A stretch of DNA of 64,000 bases from Limnanthes douglasii subsp. nivea (Eukaryota; Streptophyta; Magnoliopsida; Brassicales; Limnanthaceae): assembly GCA_036936605.1 (NCBI GenBank), contig JAUPFV010000005.1:5685787-5749786 (forward strand), written 5' to 3'. The notes beneath the pieces were generated by a model that saw only the letters and a program-made list of their open reading frames with translations, did no database searches and had not been told where the DNA came from. Positions 57,756 through 64,000 of the stretch are shown here, one piece after another. Both the position numbers and the translations under genes were made by a program. The first letter of the stretch is position 1. Every line of letters begins with the position of its first letter.

Positions 57756-57992
57756 CTAGTGATGGAGGGGATTCGCGCCGGATGGAACAAGGCGTTTTGA
57801 ACCATATACTACTGGAATGAAACGCAGCCTTGGAACAGAATTCTGCTGCTTGCTGGGCCCTGATGGTGGAACTGGCATTTTTTGGGGGAAGAAAGCGGCC
57901 CCCTTTTGCGGCAGAGTGGGCAGCATCGCTTTCCCTCGTGTAGCTATCATAAGAACAAGAAGAATCAAAAGTATTTCGCGGATTCTTGCCAT
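57756..57992 (-). CDS. IDA-like (IDL) signalling peptide precursor, 78 aa
   Basis: This looks like a precursor of the INFLORESCENCE DEFICIENT IN ABSCISSION family, secreted peptide hormones sensed by HAESA-type receptor kinases to control organ abscission, root emergence and stress responses. From ATG 57,992 the protein begins MARIREILLILLVLMIATRG, a clear signal peptide with cleavage near KA. Residues about 37-46 read MPVPPSGPSKQQN, which matches the family core (PIPPSAPSKRHN type) except for QQ where RH is usual. A C-terminal tail of about 30 residues follows (FIPVVYGSKRLVPSG). At 78 residues it has the family size, and it is intronless as IDA genes are. A TATA box lies 48 bp upstream. An in-frame ATG further upstream (58,196) would remove the N-terminal signal and lies outside the TATA. 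The coding frame appears intact. Confidence 0.75.
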   Translation of the reverse strand: MARIREILLILLVLMIATRGKAMLPTLPQKGAAFFPQKMPVPPSGPSKQQNSVPRLRFIPVVYGSKRLVPSGANPLHH

Positions 57993-58039
57993 CACTGGAA
58001 AACAAATTGAGCTGTAGGCATCAAGATAAGGGACCGAGA

Positions 58040-58046
58040 TTATATA
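58040..58046 (-). promoter_or_regulatory. TATA box of the IDA-like gene
   Basis: TATATAA on the minus strand lies 48 bp before the ATG, implying a very short leader of roughly 20 nt. Confidence 0.65.
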
Positions 58047-58080
58047 CTGCTGCAGAAGCGGAATCGAAGGGGTTAATTGA

Positions 58081-58177
58081 AAGGTAAGGATAGCGTGATT
58101 GGCCGATTGGTTGGAAGGTAAGGATAGCATGATTGGCCGATTGGTTGGAAGGTAAGGATAGCATGATTGACTGGTTG
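58081..58177 (-). repeat. 34 bp tandem repeat, almost three units, in the IDA-like promoter
   Basis: Units start at 58,081, 58,115 and 58,149 and read AAGGTAAGGATAGCATGATT then GGCCGATTGGTTGG on the plus strand. Read toward the gene (minus strand), the first two units each hold two CCAAT-type words (CCAATCGG and CCAATCATGC); the third is cut short. The array lies about 35 bp upstream of the TATA box. Confidence 0.85.
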
Positions 58178-58403
58178 CGTTTGGATCATGGGCCACAGCT
58201 ACTTGGGTAGAGACCGCATCATTTGGACAGGCTATATGGGCTTAGGCCTGGCTGTCATGGGCTATTTGGATGGACTCAGATCCGGAGATAGATGGGCTCG
58301 GATCCTTTGCATGATTTCATGAGCCACCTTTGATGGGCTTTGAATTTGGACAGATCCAGCGGGCCATGTACTTGGGCTTGCTTTGATGCTGGGTAGGCTT
58401 GTT

Positions 58404-59085
58404 GTGCTTTTGCCCTTCAGTTATCTTCTGTGTCTATTCCTAGTCATTTTCAGGAAGCTCTTGGAGCTCCCAAATGGAAGTCTGCTATGGTAGAGGAAAT
58501 GAAAGCTCTTCAGAAGAATTCTACTTGGGAAATGGTTGAGTTACCTCTGAATAAGAAGACAGTGGGATGTAAATGGGTGTTTACAGTAAAGTACAAGTCG
58601 GATGGGACAATTGACAGATACAAGGCCAGATTGGTTGCCAAAGGTTACACTCAGACGTATGGGATTGACTATCAAGAGACCTTTGCTCCTGTGGCCAAAA
58701 TGAATACTGTTAGAGTTAGACTTTCTCTTGCAGTTAATCTAGACTGGCCATTACGACAGTTTGATGTGAAGAATGCCTTTCTTCATGGTGATTTGAGAGA
58801 GGAAGTGTATATATATCCTCCTCCAGGATTTACACCAAAGGAAGCAAAGGTATGCAAGCTGAAGAAGGCGTTATATGGTTTGAAACAGTCACCGAGGGCT
58901 TGGTTTGGTAGGTTGAGCTACTCAATGAAGGAGTATGGTTTTAAGCAGGCTTTGGCAGATCACACTCTGTTCTATAAAAGAGATGGTGATGATATTACCT
59001 TGCTTATTGTTTATGTTGATGACATGATTGTTACAGGTAGTAACATAAGTGAGATAGAAAAGCTTCAGTGTCGTTTGGCTAAGTA
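58404..59085 (+). pseudogene. Ty1/Copia reverse transcriptase fragment
   Basis: An open stretch encodes the first two-thirds of a Copia reverse transcriptase: FQEALGAPKWKSAMVEEM, NSTWEMVELP, VGCKWVFTVKYKSDGTIDRY, KARLVAKGYTQTYGIDY, QFDVKNAFLHGDL (catalytic Asp), KALYGLKQSPRAWF and IVYVDDMIVTG (catalytic Asp pair intact). It breaks off at TAG 59,083-59,085 without RNase H, and there is no LTR, gag or integrase. Despite the truncation the frame is remarkably clean. Copia pieces like this are frequent in plant mitochondrial genomes. Confidence 0.9.
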
Positions 59086-59522
59086 GCTCACTGAAGGATA
59101 AACTGGGTACGATAGATAGTTTGCTTCAGGAAGTGTAAAGTCGCTTCCGTGGATCGCTCTTTCTATCGTTATCAATGGAATGCCCTTATTAATATTAATA
59201 AGCAAGCAATTCGGACAGAAGAAAGAGGGCTTGAAAGAATAAGATACGTAGAGCGTGAACCAAGGCGGATCAAAGTAGAATCTTGCAGATCCTAGTTCGC
59301 TTACTAATCGCTTTCGGGACCAGTCTTCAATGGCATGAAGCTTTAGTGGCATAGAATCGGATGCCTTAGTCGAATGATCGGACAGATGAAAGGAGAACTA
59401 TCTGGTGAGGCATCTGGATTTGATTCGGGTCGGTTAAAGCTTGAAAGGGAGTTCGTGGCCTACTAGGAGTTCTGTTTTCTGAGGACTCATAGAACACCCG
59501 CTTTGTTCTACTTTTATGTCTT
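59086..59522. other. Mitochondrial-type spacer
   Basis: Nothing recognised. Confidence 0.45.
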
Positions 59523-59891
59523 ATGATTGGTTTTTCCGCTTGGTGGGCTTATGTACCAACTGAGGTAGAGTGGTTCAAGGTTTGTTGCTTAAAGAGCACA
59601 CATATGGATGTCCTTAAGGGTTTTATTGTGTCGAAGCAGCAACTCCTTAAGGAACTTTTTGTAACGGATACTTTCATTCAAGAAATACAAGAGGAAACGC
59701 TAAGGGAGGAAGCAATAAAAAGTTTATTGCAAGAGCAGCGCTTCGATCCTTTGAACAAGTTGCCGGAGCTGCAAGAGGGGCAGAATATATATATATATAT
59801 TATTTATAAATCTTATAATCGGGGTATAAAACTAAAGGTCAAAACACTGGCTGTAATGTGGGGGGGCTCTTATCTTAGTCATGATGTTTAA
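59523..59891 (+). CDS. Unrecognised ORF, 122 codons
   Basis: The frame runs from ATG 59,523 (MIGFSAWWAYVPTEVEWFKV) to TAA 59,889. The middle is a charged helical segment (IQEIQEETLREEAIKSLLQE), followed by a TA-microsatellite-encoded IYIYII and a basic tail. No family is recognised. It could be a chimeric mitochondrial ORF assembled by recombination. Low confidence that it is expressed. Confidence 0.3.
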   Translation: MIGFSAWWAYVPTEVEWFKVCCLKSTHMDVLKGFIVSKQQLLKELFVTDTFIQEIQEETLREEAIKSLLQEQRFDPLNKLPELQEGQNIYIYIIYKSYNRGIKLKVKTLAVMWGGSYLSHDV

Positions 59892-61457
59892 TGAATCCGT
59901 GGTACTTCCCATTCCCGTGTGGGGCCCATTTTTTTAGGAGTAGTAAATTCGAAAAGTAAAGTAAGAACGCATATGTGCTTAGAATTTCCGGCTTAGCTGA
60001 AACCCTTCACGATGAAGGGGTAGCTCTGTTTCTAACAGTTACATCTTATTAAATTTTCCATTTTTAATTGTAGGTACCTACATACCTAACCTTTTCCTTC
60101 GAGTAAGATTAAAAAAAAAGTGGATTACTTCACTAAATTTGTAGGCATATCCTCAAGCAAGGATATTTTGATCTTGTGCAAACAAACAAATATAACAAAC
60201 CCTACTATTTCTTTCTGCTAATTACTGCTTTAATTTCTATACTTAACAACTGCTTTTCGCTCATTATAAAAAGAAATAAGGAAATTAAGGAATTTATCTT
60301 TTCCTTGGTCTTTTACCTTTTAGCAAAAAAGTGATGGTCGAAATCACTGATGGAGTGGATCATCGCATATCTTAACACTCTCGGAATCAACAATCAAGAG
60401 GTTAAGATCACTGTGATGGTTCCTGTTTTTCTTAGGGGGACTTCAAAAACAAACCCCTTGTAACGACATCAGTAAAAGACGGCGGTCATTGACGGCTATC
60501 AGTCGGGTTTTCCCAATACTACAGCCCTTCTGCTTTGAGGTTTCACTTTTTTTTTTAGAATTTGTTTTGTTGGTTGGAAGGGGAAGCGAGGACATCAAGA
60601 GGGGAAGAGCTATCTCACTTCTATCTTATAGCGTTCGTGACCCGGTCACTTCTCTCACTTACAAGAGAGATGTAAGATATATATGAAGGAGAAACGAGAA
60701 CAGGGTTTTGATAAAAAAAAGAAGAAGATTCTAATCATCTAATCGTCCACTCGCAGCTCCTTCCCTCCTCCGCTCTACCTCTGCACTGGTACGAGACCAA
60801 CCCACTAACCAACAACCCAACAACAAAAAAAGGTTCTTTTTCTCGAAAGAAGCAGAGGAGTGGCTCCATACGGGGAATTTTATTGAAAGTGAATCCCTCC
60901 CTAAGACCCCCCGGTGGTGAATCAGAGCTGGTTGAACGCCCTCGCCTATCTGATGCTGTATTGCTAAGCAGGAAAGGGGAGAAGGTAGTTGAGCTAGGTT
61001 GGGAGTGGCCGGGCTAAGAAACCCCTTACCGGACGAAACCCCAAAAAAGGATAAAGACATCATTATAATAGGATTGCTTTTACAAAGATGTTAGGAATAA
61101 AGAACTACAACGATGAAAAAAAGAAAAATATATTCTAAATAATAGTTATATTCTAGTGGATGATGGCTGCGTTTAGGAGCGATCCGCCCCTTCTTGAACA
61201 AGCCGGTGGTGTAGACGAAGTTCCTTGTAGCATGCAGCTTCTAATGGAGACAGAGAGATAGAAAGTGTGCAGTGAGGGTGGTTGTAAATCACTAGGTAGT
61301 CAGTCTTTACTTAACTCGGCCCAAGCAATGCCCAAAGACTCCCATGCCTTTCTTGGTTGGACCAACCAGCGATTTATGTCTTCCTGAATTGGGAGAGTAA
61401 GAAGAAGTCTCTCTTTTTTTGGGGGGAGCGGAGCAGTCAAAGAATTCACCAAACCAA
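59892..61457. other. Mitochondrial-type spacer upstream of cox2
   Basis: No gene recognised. Its right end must hold the cox2 promoter and leader, which I cannot locate precisely. Confidence 0.5.
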
Positions 61458-62196
61458 ATGACTTATATTGTTATTGTTATTGTTACTCCTATCGAAAATC
61501 ATACTTATTCTGTGGAATTCATCATAATTTCTCCTTGTGATGCAGCGGAACCATGGCAATTAGGATCTCAAGACGCAGCAACACCCATGATGCAAGGAAT
61601 AATAGACTTACATCACGATATCTTTTTCTTCCTCATTCTGATTTTGGTTTTCGTATTACGGATCTTGGTTCGTGCTTTATCGCATTTCCACTATAAAAAA
61701 AATCCAATCCCACAAAGGATTGTTCATGGAACTACTATCGAGATTCTTCGGACCATCTTTCCTAGTATCATCCCGATGTTCATTGCTATACCATCATTTG
61801 CTCTCTTATACTCAATGGACGAGGTAGTAGTAGATCCAGCCATTACTATCAAAGCTATTGGACATCAATGGTATCGGACTTATGAGTATTCAGACTATAA
61901 CAGTTCCGATGAGCAGTCACTCACTTTTGACAGTTATATGATTCCAGAAGATGATCTAGAATTGGGTCAATCACGTTTATTAGAAGTGGACAATAGAGTG
62001 GTTGTACCAGCCAAAACTCATCTACGTATTATTGTAACATCCGCTGATGTACCTCATAGTTGGGCTGTACCTTCCTCAGGTGTCAAATGTGATGCTGTAC
62101 CTGGTCGTTTAAATCAGATCTCTATTTTGGTACAACGAGAAGGAGTTTACTATGGTCAGTGCAGTGAGATTTGTGGAACTAATCATGCCTTTATGC
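61458..62196 (+). CDS. cox2: Cytochrome c oxidase subunit 2, exon 1
   Basis: This encodes the CuA-bearing subunit of complex IV that accepts electrons from cytochrome c. From [11 protein letters not shown] onward it matches plant COX2: two membrane helices, [40 protein letters not shown] and the CuA site [14 protein letters not shown] with both Cys, Glu, His and Met. Pre-edited codons remain (Arg in WYRTYEY and ILRTIF where Trp is conserved). The exon ends after ATGC, position 691 of the standard gene, followed by intron GTGCG. Intron 373, present in some plants, is absent. The N-terminus ([20 protein letters not shown]) differs from the usual short start and is longer, suggesting a recombined 5' end; the true start is therefore uncertain. 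Confidence 0.93.
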
Positions 62197-63678
62197 GTGC
62201 GCCCGGAAACATAGGCCGACTGCTGAGCCCACTCTGGCTCAGCCGCACCACCCGGGGTGCGAGCCACCCGAGAAGCAAGCTATTACAGCGAGCGGCTGGA
62301 GCTGTAGGGAGCCGAGGAGCAAGGCAGTAGATAAGATAGAAGAAGGGGCCAGGCTCCCGGTGGAGCAGAGGAGACGGTTAGGATAACGAACTTGAAACGC
62401 GGAGCCCAAGCGGCTGGCGAGCGAGTGGTTAGTGGCCAATAGCGCCCTAGTTGATGGCATTCCTCTCTGCGGCTGGCACTCGAGGAACCACGGGGCACTC
62501 CATACAGAGCAAGTCTTAGGGATGAGACGCCCGCGCAAGGACCTCAATTCTCATTAGGAGGTCGAACCAAGGACCTATGGAAGTCGGGGCTACCCCGTCC
62601 CATGGACAACGCAATAGTGTCCTGAGGGAGGAGTTTAGAGACCTTATAGTAGCACGGACTTCTTTTTCTTTCTAGGTCATGCGAAGGGGGCCAGTCCAAG
62701 ATCGTACTGTTCCTCTACAAAGATAACGGACGCTCTCAATGGCTAGGCGCCACTCTCTTTCTGAGTTATTCCAGCTTCTTCATGATTTCGTGCCGCGGTG
62801 AACAACAACAAAAAAAGGGCCGTCTCCGCGGAAGGAGAAGGACCTGCAACGGCAGAGACTACTGACCCTCTTCTTGTTCTTAGCCGTCTATTACGAGTCC
62901 GGGAAGCCTGGAATCCTAAATATGAGGGATCCCTCAAAATAGAGAAGGGGGGGCAGGGCTTCCGCAAGGGCGGGCCTCCCCTCTTCCCGGTCAAGATAGA
63001 TGGGAAGGAGCCTAAAGGCCATAACCAGCCTCTTTTTTTATGTATGTACACCTTTGTTTCAGGGTGGGGCCGCCCTTCCTCCTGCTAATCCGGCCATTTC
63101 CGAACCTGTCTTTCCGGACTTCTCAATTCTTGCGATTCCCAGCCCCCTTAGCTTATTTTGATTTATTGTATTATATGTAAATAACCAGGGTTCCAAACCT
63201 TGTTTTTGAGTGTTTTTTTAGAATCTAATACTAATAGAAGCTCCCCTTTCTCAAATAAGAAGGGAAAGCTTCATAGCTCCAACCTATACAAGGGGCAAGC
63301 CAAAACCAGCTGAAGGAAGGGCTTCAGAATAGCCTTCTTATTTGAGAAAGGGGAAAGTTTGAAGCTTGCTGCTCGCTTTCTCGCTTCCGAGAGGCGAGCC
63401 TTACTTACGGTTTCCAAGCCTGGCGCGAAGCGAAGGGATTGGATTTTACCTATGATTATGATCAGATTAGTGGGCAACCATAGTTTACTTTTTTCGTGGT
63501 GTTGTTGACGTTGTTGAAAGCTAATTTTGAGGTAGGCCTCGTTTTGTTTTTCGGAGCTGCTCACACTATGGTGGAGGAGGTGCCGTGAAGATCTAGGAGT
63601 GTGAGCAGTACGAGCTGAAAGGCTCCCATACTGTTTAGAGGGCAGGGGGCATAGATGCTAAACAAACCTGACCCCTAT
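62197..63678 (+). other. cox2: cox2 group II intron (site 691)
   Basis: It begins GTGCG and ends GACCCCTAT, as group II introns do. A 34 nt domain V lies at 63,603-63,636 (GAGCAGTACGAGCTGAAAGG then CTCCCATACTGTTT), followed by a domain VI stem with a bulged A. There is no intron-encoded maturase frame. Length is 1,482 bp. Confidence 0.92.
63243..63353. repeat. Perfect 21 bp inverted repeat inside the cox2 intron
   Basis: Bases 63,243-63,263 and 63,333-63,353 are exact reverse complements (first arm begins CCCCTTTCTC). A 69 bp loop separates them. In the transcript this would form a strong stem, probably within intron domain IV. Confidence 0.95.
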
Positions 63679-63761
63679 CTATCGTCGTAGAAGCTGTTCC
63701 TAGGAAAGATTATGGTTCTCGGGTATCCAATCAATTAATCCCCCAAACCGGGGAAGCTTAA
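63679..63761 (+). CDS. cox2: Cytochrome c oxidase subunit 2, exon 2
   Basis: The 83 nt exon completes the Pro codon split by the intron and encodes IVVEAVPRKDYGSRVSNQLI then PQTGEA before TAA at 63,759-63,761, the conserved C-terminus of plant COX2. The Pro after EAV (usually Ser) is a substitution or a CCU-to-UCU editing site. Confidence 0.95.
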
Positions 63762-64000
63762 GCGGAAATGAAAGACTATGGTGAGGGAAAGGGGGGGGAA
63801 GAGCTAAAAAACTTTAGAGGCTTCACTCGCTCGCTCTAACGCTCGTTTAGTAGACAGCGAGTGGAGTGCATAAGCCCCTTTAGAGAAGATAGGGGCAAGC
63901 ACTACACGAGCTCGTCAGTCAAGTACGGAACGAGCTTTCTTTGTCTACGAAGCAGAGCGACCTCGTCTTGCTTGCTTCTAGCGAAGCTTCTAGCACTAGA
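63762..64000. other. cox2 downstream region
   Basis: No gene recognised. It contains CACTCGCTCGCTCTAACGCT-like words, and the run GCCCCTTTAGAGAAGATAGG resembles, in inverted form, sequence near 45,720-45,740. This suggests short dispersed repeats at both ends of the mitochondrial tract. Confidence 0.45.

Noticed and set aside
57993..58196. 146-codon version of the IDA-like ORF
   Set aside because: The upstream Met would place 68 unrelated residues before the signal peptide and lies upstream of the TATA box and within the promoter repeats.
62197..62330. Divergent C-terminus of COX2 encoded after GTNHAFM
   Set aside because: This is read-through into the group II intron (starts GTGCG); the true C-terminus is exon 2 at 63,679-63,761.

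Overview
The window looks like eudicot plant DNA with two very different parts. Bases 1 to about 45,300 are AT-rich nuclear intergenic DNA made mostly of decayed retrotransposons. Bases about 45,300 to 64,000 are richer in GC and carry mitochondrial genes in their unedited genomic form: cox1, cox2 with its group II intron, atp9, the fourth exon of nad5, and trnE. The right part is either a large, recent mitochondrial insertion in a nuclear chromosome, a mitochondrial contig misjoined to a nuclear one, or a mitochondrial genome carrying nuclear DNA. The sequence alone does not decide between these. Left part, in order: sparse AT-rich DNA with a TA microsatellite; a broken plant-mobile-domain gene (4.2-6.2 kb, minus); five 54-56 bp units that each can form a hairpin (6.4-6.7 kb); a small single-exon nuclear gene (8.0-8.2 kb, minus); a foldback repeat (8.9-9.1 kb); a long L1-type LINE with readable ORF1 and ORF2 (to 16.4 kb, plus); a complete but internally deleted chromodomain Ty3/Gypsy element with LTRs, TSD, PBS and PPT (17.5-22.2 kb, minus); a 1.7 kb non-autonomous LTR element (23.6-25.3 kb, minus); a LINE fragment with RNase H (27.5-29.4 kb, minus); a TIR element (30.2-31.0 kb); a Tat/Grande-like Gypsy remnant with a tandem repeat and an antisense extra ORF (33.6-38.5 kb); a second copy of the same LINE family (38.5-42.3 kb, plus); a SINE-like sequence; a duplicated fragment of the 8 kb gene that carries a tiny LINE insertion; a degenerate tRNA-Ala; and a GDSL lipase fragment just before the junction. 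Right part, in order: part of nad5 intron 4 and all of exon 4; trnE(UUC); long stretches with no recognised gene; atp9; an intact intronless cox1; a LINE endonuclease fragment; two compact units with nuclear-type promoters, namely an 83-residue coiled-coil ORF and an IDA-like signalling peptide gene preceded by 34 bp tandem repeats; a Ty1/Copia reverse transcriptase fragment; and cox2 exon 1, intron and exon 2. cox1, cox2, atp9 and nad5 all encode respiratory-chain or ATP synthase subunits. In the DNA they still need organellar RNA processing: an ACG start in cox1, a CGA 'stop' in atp9, several Ser/Pro/Arg codons where conserved proteins have Phe/Leu/Trp, and group II splicing. A nuclear copy therefore could not be expressed directly. 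The most interesting points are the IDA-like gene with its repeated promoter inside mitochondrial-type sequence, the sharp junction near 45.3 kb, and the antisense ORF plus coding tandem repeat in the Tat-like element.
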